This document shows positions 21,363-31,888 of a DNA stretch of 64,000 nucleotides, piece after piece. Origin of the DNA: Persicaria tinctoria (Eukaryota; Streptophyta; Magnoliopsida; Caryophyllales; Polygonaceae); NCBI GenBank assembly GCA_037127255.1, contig JBANSL010000017.1, forward strand, positions 46,075,745 through 46,139,744. The letters run 5' to 3'. The translations under genes and the position numbers were made by a program. A model generated the notes under the pieces. It ran no database searches. It saw only the letters and a program-made list of their open reading frames with translations, and was not told the DNA's origin. The first letter of the stretch is position 1. Each line of letters begins with the position of its first letter.

Positions 21363-23165
21363 TCAAGGTGGCATCTGCAGGGCCCATGTAGCTTGGGCCT
21401 CAAATAATACTCCATTCTTGTCCCTCAACTGTAATCCTCCAGAATGGATCTTGTTCACCATGAAAGGTCCCATCCGCTTCTTGTTGAATTTGTTAGGGAA
21501 CCAATGATCCTTTGATTTGGAGACATAGAGTTTGTCTCCAACATTATACTCCTTAGGCTCATCATTGGAAATCCTGCACAATCGCACATACCAAGGCAGA
21601 CCTCTCCCATGTATAGATAAATCATTAATGGAAATAGGAGAAGAAAGATCCATACCTTGACTTACCTTCGCAAAGACGGAATCGGGGACTACTGTATTTG
21701 GTCGATCTCGACTAGGGCTAGTCGATCTCGACGAGTCTGTAGTTTCTGGTGGTGTCCTGCTCGCAGATGCAGAAGTCGACGAAGGACAGGTCTTGTCGAC
21801 CTCGAGTAGCCTACTCGACATCGAGTAGGGCTTCGCTCCCGGTGGCTCCAGCGTCGAGGAAGCAGGGTCTGGTGGCGCCGGGTGGTGGTCGACCTCGACA
21901 AGGCTTGTCGAGATCGACGAGGCTGGTCCGTCTGGTGGTCTCAGCGTCGAGGAAGCTAGTGCCGTCGAGTGGTGGTCGACCTCGACAAGTCTAGTCGAGA
22001 TCGACGAGCCTGGTTTGTCTGGTTCGCTGCTCGACGATGCTGGTGCTGGTGGAGTCTCCTTGGTCTGGTCCAGATCGACTAGGGTTCTACTCGATGTCGA
22101 GGAGCCTTGGTCGATCTTGACCCCATACTTAGTCCCTGTCAAGGCATCCGAAAAATAATTAATCCACAACGACTTACCTTGGTCCGTGTCGATTGGATTC
22201 TCTGTGTTCTCCTTCAGGATTGCCATGATCTCCTCCACCTGGGCCTCCATGTCCCTCTTTTCCAGCTCCTCGGGGGTCATATTTCTGACCTTGGGTTCCC
22301 CGCAGGTGATGTAGCCAACTGAGATAGATTTGACCTCTTCCATTGGACCTGTATGCCTTTCAGTTTTATTAAAGGAATACTCAATTACCTCATCGCTGAT
22401 GTTGAAGGTGAGCACTCCTTTCCTTACGCTTATGTTGGCATCCACCGTCGCCAAGAATGGTCTTCCTAGAATAATTGGACAAGCAGGATCTTCTTGCATA
22501 TCAACAACTAAGAAATCAGCAGGGACAAAGAATTTACCTACTTGTACCGGGACGTTGTCCACCATGCCTGTTGGAATGACCACCGTGTTGTTGGCCATGT
22601 ATAGTCTAGCATCCACAGGCTCCAGGGCACCTATCTTAATCTTGGACCAAATTGTTAAAGGCATTATACTCACACTAGCTCCAAGATCACATAAGGCATT
22701 AATTTTGTATGGACCAAATCCAATAGTTATAGCAAACTTACCTGGATCCGGCCTCTTCTCCAATATGTCCAGATGGCTGCACTCCTCTGTGATTTCAGCC
22801 ATCGATCGCTTTTTGCTCAGAATCTCCTTCAGGAACTTGACACAAGATGGCATTTCATTGAGAGCTTCTGTGAAGGGGATAGTGACGTTGAGTTTCTGAA
22901 GCATCTTAATGAAGCGCTGAAATTTCTTTTCTGCCGGGTCCTTTAGAGATTTTGTGGGGAAAGGCAGCTTCTTTTTCTGATTCGGAGCCAGAACAGACGT
23001 CGGAGGTGTTGCAGGCTGCTCTATGTCGACCAGGGGCTCCTCGACATCGACTAGGGTCTTGTCGACATCGACCAGGTTGGGCGTAGTCGAGTTGCTGTGT
23101 GGTGCAGACGAAGATTTTTGCAGATTCTCCTCGAGATCGACGAGGCCTTCGTCGAGATCGACCAC
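21363..23165 (-). CDS. Protease and integrase-tail product of element B, unit 2
   Basis: The predicted 600-residue product is the same as that of unit 1, including the DLGAS active site and the Ser/Pro-rich linker repeats. The upstream in-frame UAG is at 23187-23189. No disabling change is visible. Confidence 0.75.
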   Translation of the reverse strand: MVDLDEGLVDLEENLQKSSSAPHSNSTTPNLVDVDKTLVDVEEPLVDIEQPATPPTSVLAPNQKKKLPFPTKSLKDPAEKKFQRFIKMLQKLNVTIPFTEALNEMPSCVKFLKEILSKKRSMAEITEECSHLDILEKRPDPGKFAITIGFGPYKINALCDLGASVSIMPLTIWSKIKIGALEPVDARLYMANNTVVIPTGMVDNVPVQVGKFFVPADFLVVDMQEDPACPIILGRPFLATVDANISVRKGVLTFNISDEVIEYSFNKTERHTGPMEEVKSISVGYITCGEPKVRNMTPEELEKRDMEAQVEEIMAILKENTENPIDTDQGKSLWINYFSDALTGTKYGVKIDQGSSTSSRTLVDLDQTKETPPAPASSSSEPDKPGSSISTRLVEVDHHSTALASSTLRPPDGPASSISTSLVEVDHHPAPPDPASSTLEPPGAKPYSMSSRLLEVDKTCPSSTSASASRTPPETTDSSRSTSPSRDRPNTVVPDSVFAKVSQGMDLSSPISINDLSIHGRGLPWYVRLCRISNDEPKEYNVGDKLYVSKSKDHWFPNKFNKKRMGPFMVNKIHSGGLQLRDKNGVLFEAQATWALQMPP

Positions 23166-23186
23166 AGGTTTGTCGAGGTCGACTTG

Positions 23187-24704
23187 CTATTCCTCGTCGT
23201 TCTGCTGCTTTCCGACCTCTGGCTCTTGCAGTTGATGGCCGCTTCTGAGTTTTATAGCAGCGATGTGTCCAGTCTTTCCCTTAGGATTTGGTTCTGAAGA
23301 TCCTGGAAGTGACCCTGACTGTCTGGGGATTCCTGCTGCTAGCTGACCAATCTGTGTATCAACTGATTTCCGCCAGATATCAATTTCCCCAAGCCTAGAG
23401 TTGACACCTTGCATCTGAGTATAGACGGGGTTGAAAGATTGCCTGGTTTCTGAGTAGTTTCTCCGTATTTCCTCCAGGACTGTCTGTATATCATCCTTTT
23501 TCTGGTCTCTTTCCGGATGTCCTGGAGCTCTATAGGGCGGGGGGTTCCTAGGGACACCTTGGTTCCATTGTGGTTGCTGAAACCTTTGGTCCCCTATGTA
23601 GCGATTGGGACCCCCTGCGTAAGCTACCTCCTCGTGGTGTTCTGCCATCCTGACTTGCTCTGTGTGTGGGCACTCAGGAGTGGTGTGCCGCTTCGATCCG
23701 CATTCAATGCAAGGCTGGTTGACAGAAAGATACTTTACTTGCTTTATGAGCTTCTTGTTCTGATCTCTGTAGTACTGCTCCCTTACATCCGGATCAATTT
23801 CCTTAGGAGGCTCATAGAGGGGCATGGAAGGTGCTGGCTTGGCGTATGGGTTCTCTTCATAGGTTGCAGTAGACCCATACTTGTTGTCGTAGTTAGTGAG
23901 CTTCTCTAGCACACCCCATGCGTCACTTGGCAGCATTGTCAGATACTCATAGCGAGTATAATGGTTGATTCTATCCTTAGTGACTTGATCAAGAGAATTG
24001 AAGAAGATCTCCTGAATGACGTAGGGTGGCTGTCCATGAGTAGGGCAAGATCGCAGAAGTTCCTTGTAGCGCTCCCATGCCTTTGCCAACGGTTCCCCTT
24101 GCTTCTGTTTGAAGGCGGTGATTCTCTGGCGGAGATGTGCTGTTTTCGCAGGTGGGAAGAATTTGTTCAGAAACTCTTGCTCTACTTGGGCCCAGGTTGT
24201 GAGTGATCTTGCTTTCAGCCCTTCCAGCCATTTCAGTACAGGCCCAGCGAGAGACCAGCGAAAAGATTTCATCTTGACATATTCCAGGGTTATACCTACA
24301 GCAATAGTACGGCACATGTCAGAAAAGTTTGTAATATGTTCAAGAGGACACTCATTAAATCTACCATAAAAGGCATTATTTTTAAGCTCTATAAGAAATT
24401 GAGTGCGAATTTCAAAAGAGTTTTCAGGGATTAGAATCGCCGATTCAGGCACGACGAGGGTTGGGTGCATGTAGTCCTCTGCCGTGGTTGGATATTGGGC
24501 AAGCTCAGCCTGTGCTTGTTCCCTTGCTGCTTTCTCAGCGGTGATAGCAGCATCCTTAGCGGCTAATTCCCTGGTAAGACTAGCAATCAGCTGTTCTTGT
24601 GTTTCAGCGGCCGCCATGATCCTTTTGAGTTTAGAGTGGATGTGTAAGTAACGCTCTGGTTCGTCTAAGCTGTCAAACTCGGGTGGTAGACCAGAACGGC
24701 GCAT
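23187..24704 (-). CDS. gag: Gag protein of element B, unit 2
   Basis: The product has the same 505 residues as unit 1, with the zinc knuckle and gag domain intact. At DNA level unit 2 has CTATCC near 23973 where units 1 and 3 have CTGTCC; the change is silent in Gag. Confidence 0.85.
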   Translation of the reverse strand: MRRSGLPPEFDSLDEPERYLHIHSKLKRIMAAAETQEQLIASLTRELAAKDAAITAEKAAREQAQAELAQYPTTAEDYMHPTLVVPESAILIPENSFEIRTQFLIELKNNAFYGRFNECPLEHITNFSDMCRTIAVGITLEYVKMKSFRWSLAGPVLKWLEGLKARSLTTWAQVEQEFLNKFFPPAKTAHLRQRITAFKQKQGEPLAKAWERYKELLRSCPTHGQPPYVIQEIFFNSLDQVTKDRINHYTRYEYLTMLPSDAWGVLEKLTNYDNKYGSTATYEENPYAKPAPSMPLYEPPKEIDPDVREQYYRDQNKKLIKQVKYLSVNQPCIECGSKRHTTPECPHTEQVRMAEHHEEVAYAGGPNRYIGDQRFQQPQWNQGVPRNPPPYRAPGHPERDQKKDDIQTVLEEIRRNYSETRQSFNPVYTQMQGVNSRLGEIDIWRKSVDTQIGQLAAGIPRQSGSLPGSSEPNPKGKTGHIAAIKLRSGHQLQEPEVGKQQNDEE

Positions 24705-24766
24705 ACACCTTAAAAGTAGCTCAAAGTAGACGTGAGATTTAACTACCTAAGGCGCGAATGATTGCT

Positions 24767-24784
24767 TCCCCGGCAACGGCGCCA
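24767..24784 (-). other. Primer-binding site, unit 2 (tRNA-Asp)
   Basis: Identical to the unit 1 site, three bases from LTR3. Confidence 0.8.
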
Positions 24785-24787
24785 ATT

Positions 24788-26970
24788 TGTTGTTTACAGG
24801 AGGATGGTCAAGTATGAAATAAATATGAAATAAAGTTCAGACTGACTTCCCTGTCTCAGCAAATAAATACAAGACTTCCTCCCGTTGTAGTAAGAGAATA
24901 GTCAGGATCGAATCCACGAGGAAGCACGTCAGCAGTTCTCAGGTAGCTGTAAATTCTCACAGACAGAGCAGCAGAAAAGATAGAAACACATAAACAACGA
25001 AAGAAACAGAAATAAAAGCAGAAGCAAAGAACAAAGCAAAACAGGAAAGACAAAGCAAAGCAGAAACTAAAAGCAAAGCAAAGGTCTCGTCGATCTCGAC
25101 AAACAGCTACTCGAGATCGACCACAGCAGTCGACGACAGAAAATCGGAAATCACAGCAGACAGGCAAACCCGGCAAGGGCAACTCGATCTCGACCAAGTC
25201 AACTCGAGATCGACAAGGGCAAGTCAAGACAGAAACTTCAGAAATCGACAACAGAACAGAACTCAACTCGACCTAGACGAAGCGTACTCGAGATCGAGTA
25301 CAACCAACTCGAGATCGACAAGATCTCCTCTGTATCGACAAGAATTGACAGAAAATATAAATTGCAAATTCGAAACTAAAACTCAGATTTTTGACATAAA
25401 TAAATCAATATAATAAAAGACTTCCAAGACCAGGGTATCAACACCACAACGATAACCATGCAAAGTAACACACAAAGGCATAAAAGATCATGCTTTCCAT
25501 CAAATAACTTTCGTCATTAACAAATAGGCATATAGAGGCTTTCGCATAAATCCTAATTGTTACTAACCCTTTTTCACATAATTAATCCAAGTTGCATTAA
25601 GATCACTTTCGCTTCAATAACACAAACAAGGATCACCTTCAACTCTCGCAAAAGAATCATGCTCATAGGGATAGAAGATGAATCGCACAAAAAAATCTGA
25701 CCTTTATCGCATCGCCTCACATGGCCACCGTCGGGCTCACCCCAGCCCCAAAAGTGGGTGGACTACTCACGCCTCATCGCAATCGCAGACATTGATTGAT
25801 GAAAAGAACTAAATTGCATTAAAACTAAATTCAAAAGCCTTTACAATCCTGGCAATCAACTTTCGCAGAAAGCCAAAACCCTAAAAACCTTAGAACTCCT
25901 AAACTTCTCTGTGGAACTACTTGTCTTTCTCTGAAAATTTTCTATCCCTGAAACTGAGCCCCTAGGGCCTTATTTATAGCCTTCTAATCCTTGCTATTCA
26001 AGGATAGAATCTTCTATCTATATCTAAAATTATATCTAATTTGCTAAAAGATAAATAAATGCCATAAAGAAATAAATCAACAAGGAAAAGATCAATCTAA
26101 ATAGGGTAGGTCTTCATGTCTTGATAGATTGCGTCTTTCATAGATAGAACTTGATGGATTTGGATAGAATCTTCCTCCTTTGGCCCCAAGGAATCCCAAG
26201 TCTACTCGGACAGGTCTTCGTCGACGCGTTTCTGGACACTGGCCTACTCGACCTCGACCACGGCTCGTCGACCTCGACAAGACTTGTTCGTCGACTGGAC
26301 CTCCCGGCTAGCTCTGCTCGACAGGCTCGGACTTGGGCTCCTAGTGCTCGTCGATCTCGACTGGGTGGCTTGTCGATCTCGACAAGGGTCTTCCCTTCCG
26401 CTTCCGCGAGTTGGCTTCTTCGTCGGCTTCGTGCATCCCGCTGGCAGCGAGATTTTCCGCGGCAGCGAGAGGTCCGCTGCAGCGAGTGGAATCGCTGGCA
26501 GCGAGTGTCGTCAGGTCATCCTCGTCCTCGGCTTGTCGACTCCTGGTGTGGCGCTGGGCTTCGTCGATCTCGACTAGGGCTTGTCGAGATCGAGTAAACT
26601 CCGGAAGTCGGGTTGGTCTAGCTTTCTCGATCAGGCTCTGTCGACCAAGGCTGCTCGGACATGCTCGTCTAGGTCGAGTAAGAGCTACTCGAGATCGAGT
26701 AGCCTGGGTTCTCGGCTCGATTCGACTGGTTCCGCTGCTTCTTTGACCTTGGACTTCTGTAGTGGTTTTCCGAGCTTTTCTGACCTTCTGTAGAATTGCT
26801 GTAAAATGCCTCGATTTCTACGAATTAAACAGAAACTGGTGTAGATTCCATAATTTGGCAAATAAACATAAACTACATAGGTTCTGTACTATCTAAGCCC
26901 AAATGAATGCAATGTATACAGAAATCGATATAAAAGTTACTGTAAAGCATGGCAGATTCAGCTCACAACA
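24788..26970 (-). repeat. LTR3 of array B (shared by units 2 and 3)
   Basis: A private difference is CCCCAAAAGTGGG near 25745 where LTRs 2 and 4 have CCCCAGAAGTGGG. GTATACAG near 26918 is another. The TATA box is at 25971-25979. Confidence 0.9.
25971..25979 (-). promoter_or_regulatory. TATA box in LTR3
   Basis: Identical to the other LTR boxes; it would drive transcription of unit 2. Confidence 0.6.
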
Positions 26971-28463
26971 AACACCCCATACTTAAGCTTGCTTGTCCTC
27001 AAGCAATACTTTTATTTGTCATTCAGGGGAAGAAATCAAAACTCTCAACATCTTAGATTCATTCTTATACAACCCTGCAATCAATTACCATCCTCGAAAA
27101 GGTACTAGTGTCACAGATTCATGCATGTGCAAATATGTAAAAGCAACATCTACTCATAAAAAGGAGGGTTATGCAAAACATAATTCATTCGTGACAAAGC
27201 ATTGATAATCAAGAAGACTTTAATTTAAGCTCATGAAGGAGTAGATTGGTAAAAGGCAAAAGGTGGGCAATTTTTGGCAATGTGGTGCTAATGATCCGGG
27301 GAAATGGAGTACTTTCCAAACTGAATTTCCACATTCCTTCTCCATTTGATTCATCACCTTTCATAATGCTTTTCTCAATAATAATGCTTTTACCTCTCTA
27401 ACCTCAGCACTGCCTTCTCGCGAGTCGCAAACATGGGTGTCATGAATGGCCCCGGGTACTTAGTGCTTTGGACTCCTCACAATGTATCCCATCTCTCCAA
27501 ACTATTATCTTAGAGAGCAGGGTCAATCTACCTTTATCTCCTGAGGTGATTGGATTTTCTTTCACTCATTAAATTTTCCATATATTTCAAATATTTTCCT
27601 TCCAAACTCCAAATATGATAATAATCACAACACAAACACCATATGATATTCTCCGTAATGTAACATTATTCTCAACATAATCCCCGGATAAGGTAAAGAA
27701 TGGTAATATTTTAGATCATGTGGAGCAATAATTGAAATAAGGCGTAATATGGCTTTTGTGATGCATAAGCATAGGTAAGGCTTGGATTAACAATGAGCAT
27801 TTATATGGAAATATAAAGTCCTCCATCATCTTATCATGCAACATGTCAAAAGCAATTTCAAATTTTACCTCCTTTCATGGTTTTCAAGAAATAATGCACT
27901 TCATTGTGACTTCCCTTTACTAGGCAATTTCATGCTATATCTCTAATGAATCTAATTTTGCATCGTCGAGTTCAATATAAGCTTCCATGACATTAATTCA
28001 AATTTTCAATGGGGGTCATTTTTCTCAAAATTTTGGAAAACATGCATATAAGCACATAAATAGATAATGCATTCCAAAATAGCCATGTAGCAATTCTAAG
28101 AAATAATGCACAAGTAATGTCAAATAAATCAAATATGCATAAAGTAAGCCCTTCTCCCACCCCATACTTAAACATTACAGTGTCCTCACTGTATAAAAAC
28201 AAGGTAAGGGTAGAGAAAGAAACTCACAAGACAGATGTGCAGATTTCTCTAAATATCGAATGGAGCACCTCCTAGGCCGAGTAAGAATGTAGCTTGGTTC
28301 TATCCATTGTCCTGCAAAGTAGAAGACATATACCCATAATAGAAACAATAAAAACCAAAGAAATGTTCAAATCCAAAAACAAAATCAAAGTCTCAAAATG
28401 TCCTAAAAAGTCTATGTACATGCTCTAGATTTTATAGTCGCTAGGCCGACTTTCCATTTATGC
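26971..28463 (-). other. Polypurine tract and 3' non-coding region of unit 3
   Basis: Purine tract at 26971-26982 and hairpin with second purine motif at 28151-28193, as in unit 1. Confidence 0.6.
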
Positions 28464-30266
28464 TCAAGGTGGCATCTGCAGGGCCCATGTAGCTTGGGCC
28501 TCAAATAATACTCCATTCTTGTCCCTCAACTGTAATCCTCCAGAATGGATCTTGTTCACCATGAAAGGTCCCATCCGCTTCTTGTTGAATTTGTTAGGGA
28601 ACCAATGATCCTTTGATTTGGAGACATAGAGTTTGTCTCCAACATTATACTCCTTAGGCTCATCATTGGAAATCCTGCACAATCGCACATACCAAGGCAG
28701 ACCTCTCCCATGTATAGATAAATCATTAATGGAAATAGGAGAAGAAAGATCCATACCTTGACTTACCTTCGCAAAGACGGAATCGGGGACTACTGTATTT
28801 GGTCGATCTCGACTAGGGCTAGTCGATCTCGACGAGTCTGTAGTTTCTGGTGGTGTCCTGCTCGCAGATGCAGAAGTCGACGAAGGACAGGTCTTGTCGA
28901 CCTCGAGTAGCCTACTCGACATCGAGTAGGGCTTCGCTCCCGGTGGCTCCAGCGTCGAGGAAGCAGGGTCTGGTGGCGCCGGGTGGTGGTCGACCTCGAC
29001 AAGGCTTGTCGAGATCGACGAGGCTGGTCCGTCTGGTGGTCTCAGCGTCGAGGAAGCTAGTGCCGTCGAGTGGTGGTCGACCTCGACAAGTCTAGTCGAG
29101 ATCGACGAGCCTGGTTTGTCTGGTTCGCTGCTCGACGATGCTGGTGCTGGTGGAGTCTCCTTGGTCTGGTCCAGATCGACTAGGGTTCTACTCGATGTCG
29201 AGGAGCCTTGGTCGATCTTGACCCCATACTTAGTCCCTGTCAAGGCATCCGAAAAATAATTAATCCACAACGACTTACCTTGGTCCGTGTCGATTGGATT
29301 CTCTGTGTTCTCCTTCAGGATTGCCATGATCTCCTCCACCTGGGCCTCCATGTCCCTCTTTTCCAGCTCCTCGGGGGTCATATTTCTGACCTTGGGTTCC
29401 CCGCAGGTGATGTAGCCAACTGAGATAGATTTGACCTCTTCCATTGGACCTGTATGCCTTTCAGTTTTATTAAAGGAATACTCAATTACCTCATCGCTGA
29501 TGTTGAAGGTGAGCACTCCTTTCCTTACGCTTATGTTGGCATCCACCGTCGCCAAGAATGGTCTTCCTAGAATAATTGGACAAGCAGGATCTTCTTGCAT
29601 ATCAACAACTAAGAAATCAGCAGGGACAAAGAATTTACCTACTTGTACCGGGACGTTGTCCACCATGCCTGTTGGAATGACCACCGTGTTGTTGGCCATG
29701 TATAGTCTAGCATCCACAGGCTCCAGGGCACCTATCTTAATCTTGGACCAAATTGTTAAAGGCATTATACTCACACTAGCTCCAAGATCACATAAGGCAT
29801 TAATTTTGTATGGACCAAATCCAATAGTTATAGCAAACTTACCTGGATCCGGCCTCTTCTCCAATATGTCCAGATGGCTGCACTCCTCTGTGATTTCAGC
29901 CATCGATCGCTTTTTGCTCAGAATCTCCTTCAGGAACTTGACACAAGATGGCATTTCATTGAGAGCTTCTGTGAAGGGGATAGTGACGTTGAGTTTCTGA
30001 AGCATCTTAATGAAGCGCTGAAATTTCTTTTCTGCCGGGTCCTTTAGAGATTTTGTGGGGAAAGGCAGCTTCTTTTTCTGATTCGGAGCCAGAACAGACG
30101 TCGGAGGTGTTGCAGGCTGCTCTATGTCGACCAGGGGCTCCTCGACATCGACTAGGGTCTTGTCGACATCGACCAGGTTGGGCGTAGTCGAGTTGCTGTG
30201 TGGTGCAGACGAAGATTTTTGCAGATTCTCCTCGAGATCGACGAGGCCTTCGTCGAGATCGACCAC
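28464..30266 (-). CDS. Protease and integrase-tail product of element B, unit 3
   Basis: No difference from the unit 1 product is visible over 600 residues. The upstream in-frame UAG is at 30288-30290. Confidence 0.75.
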   Translation of the reverse strand: MVDLDEGLVDLEENLQKSSSAPHSNSTTPNLVDVDKTLVDVEEPLVDIEQPATPPTSVLAPNQKKKLPFPTKSLKDPAEKKFQRFIKMLQKLNVTIPFTEALNEMPSCVKFLKEILSKKRSMAEITEECSHLDILEKRPDPGKFAITIGFGPYKINALCDLGASVSIMPLTIWSKIKIGALEPVDARLYMANNTVVIPTGMVDNVPVQVGKFFVPADFLVVDMQEDPACPIILGRPFLATVDANISVRKGVLTFNISDEVIEYSFNKTERHTGPMEEVKSISVGYITCGEPKVRNMTPEELEKRDMEAQVEEIMAILKENTENPIDTDQGKSLWINYFSDALTGTKYGVKIDQGSSTSSRTLVDLDQTKETPPAPASSSSEPDKPGSSISTRLVEVDHHSTALASSTLRPPDGPASSISTSLVEVDHHPAPPDPASSTLEPPGAKPYSMSSRLLEVDKTCPSSTSASASRTPPETTDSSRSTSPSRDRPNTVVPDSVFAKVSQGMDLSSPISINDLSIHGRGLPWYVRLCRISNDEPKEYNVGDKLYVSKSKDHWFPNKFNKKRMGPFMVNKIHSGGLQLRDKNGVLFEAQATWALQMPP

Positions 30267-30287
30267 AGGTTTGTCGAGGTCGACTTG

Positions 30288-31805
30288 CTATTCCTCGTCG
30301 TTCTGCTGCTTTCCGACCTCTGGCTCTTGCAGTTGATGGCCGCTTCTGAGTTTTATAGCAGCGATGTGTCCAGTCTTTCCCTTAGGATTTGGTTCTGAAG
30401 ATCCTGGAAGTGACCCTGACTGTCTGGGGATTCCTGCTGCTAGCTGACCAATCTGTGTATCAACTGATTTCCGCCAGATATCAATTTCCCCAAGCCTAGA
30501 GTTGACACCTTGCATCTGAGTATAGACGGGGTTGAAAGATTGCCTGGTTTCTGAGTAGTTTCTCCGTATTTCCTCCAGGACTGTCTGTATATCATCCTTT
30601 TTCTGGTCTCTTTCCGGATGTCCTGGAGCTCTATAGGGCGGGGGGTTCCTAGGGACACCTTGGTTCCATTGTGGTTGCTGAAACCTTTGGTCCCCTATGT
30701 AGCGATTGGGACCCCCTGCGTAAGCTACCTCCTCGTGGTGTTCTGCCATCCTGACTTGCTCTGTGTGTGGGCACTCAGGAGTGGTGTGCCGCTTCGATCC
30801 GCATTCAATGCAAGGCTGGTTGACAGAAAGATACTTTACTTGCTTTATGAGCTTCTTGTTCTGATCTCTGTAGTACTGCTCCCTTACATCCGGATCAATT
30901 TCCTTAGGAGGCTCATAGAGGGGCATGGAAGGTGCTGGCTTGGCGTATGGGTTCTCTTCATAGGTTGCAGTAGACCCATACTTGTTGTCGTAGTTAGTGA
31001 GCTTCTCTAGCACACCCCATGCGTCACTTGGCAGCATTGTCAGATACTCATAGCGAGTATAATGGTTGATTCTGTCCTTAGTGACTTGATCAAGAGAATT
31101 GAAGAAGATCTCCTGAATGACGTAGGGTGGCTGTCCATGAGTAGGGCAAGATCGCAGAAGTTCCTTGTAGCGCTCCCATGCCTTTGCCAACGGTTCCCCT
31201 TGCTTCTGTTTGAAGGCGGTGATTCTCTGGCGGAGATGTGCTGTTTTCGCAGGTGGGAAGAATTTGTTCAGAAACTCTTGCTCTACTTGGGCCCAGGTTG
31301 TGAGTGATCTTGCTTTCAGCCCTTCCAGCCATTTCAGTGCAGGCCCAGCGAGAGACCAGCGAAAAGATTTCATCTTGACATATTCCAGGGTTATACCTAC
31401 AGCAATAGTACGGCACATGTCAGAAAAGTTTGTAATATGTTCAAGAGGACACTCATTAAATCTACCATAAAAGGCATTATTTTTAAGCTCTATAAGAAAT
31501 TGAGTGCGAATTTCAAAAGAGTTTTCAGGGATTAGAATCGCCGATTCAGGCACGACGAGGGTTGGGTGCATGTAGTCCTCTGCCGTGGTTGGATATTGGG
31601 CAAGCTCAGCCTGTGCTTGTTCCCTTGCTGCTTTCTCAGCGGTGATAGCAGCATCCTTAGCGGCTAATTCCCTGGTAAGACTAGCAATCAGCTGTTCTTG
31701 TGTTTCAGCGGCCGCCATGATCCTTTTGAGTTTAGAGTGGATGTGTAAGTAACGCTCTGGTTCGTCTAAGCTGTCAAACTCGGGTGGTAGACCAGAACGG
31801 CGCAT
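30288..31805 (-). CDS. gag: Gag protein of element B, unit 3
   Basis: 505 residues. One substitution separates it from the other two copies: alanine for valine at residue 156, in AGPALKWLEG. This lies in the conserved gag domain; alanine is common at this place in related proteins as I recall them, so unit 3 may carry the ancestral state. Confidence 0.85.
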   Translation of the reverse strand: MRRSGLPPEFDSLDEPERYLHIHSKLKRIMAAAETQEQLIASLTRELAAKDAAITAEKAAREQAQAELAQYPTTAEDYMHPTLVVPESAILIPENSFEIRTQFLIELKNNAFYGRFNECPLEHITNFSDMCRTIAVGITLEYVKMKSFRWSLAGPALKWLEGLKARSLTTWAQVEQEFLNKFFPPAKTAHLRQRITAFKQKQGEPLAKAWERYKELLRSCPTHGQPPYVIQEIFFNSLDQVTKDRINHYTRYEYLTMLPSDAWGVLEKLTNYDNKYGSTATYEENPYAKPAPSMPLYEPPKEIDPDVREQYYRDQNKKLIKQVKYLSVNQPCIECGSKRHTTPECPHTEQVRMAEHHEEVAYAGGPNRYIGDQRFQQPQWNQGVPRNPPPYRAPGHPERDQKKDDIQTVLEEIRRNYSETRQSFNPVYTQMQGVNSRLGEIDIWRKSVDTQIGQLAAGIPRQSGSLPGSSEPNPKGKTGHIAAIKLRSGHQLQEPEVGKQQNDEE

Positions 31806-31867
31806 ACACCTTAAAAGTAGCTCAAAGTAGACGTGAGATTTAACTACCTAAGGCGCGAATGATTGCT

Positions 31868-31885
31868 TCCCCGGCAACGGCGCCA
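31868..31885 (-). other. Primer-binding site, unit 3 (tRNA-Asp)
   Basis: Identical to the other two sites, three bases from LTR4. Confidence 0.8.
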
Positions 31886-31888
31886 ATT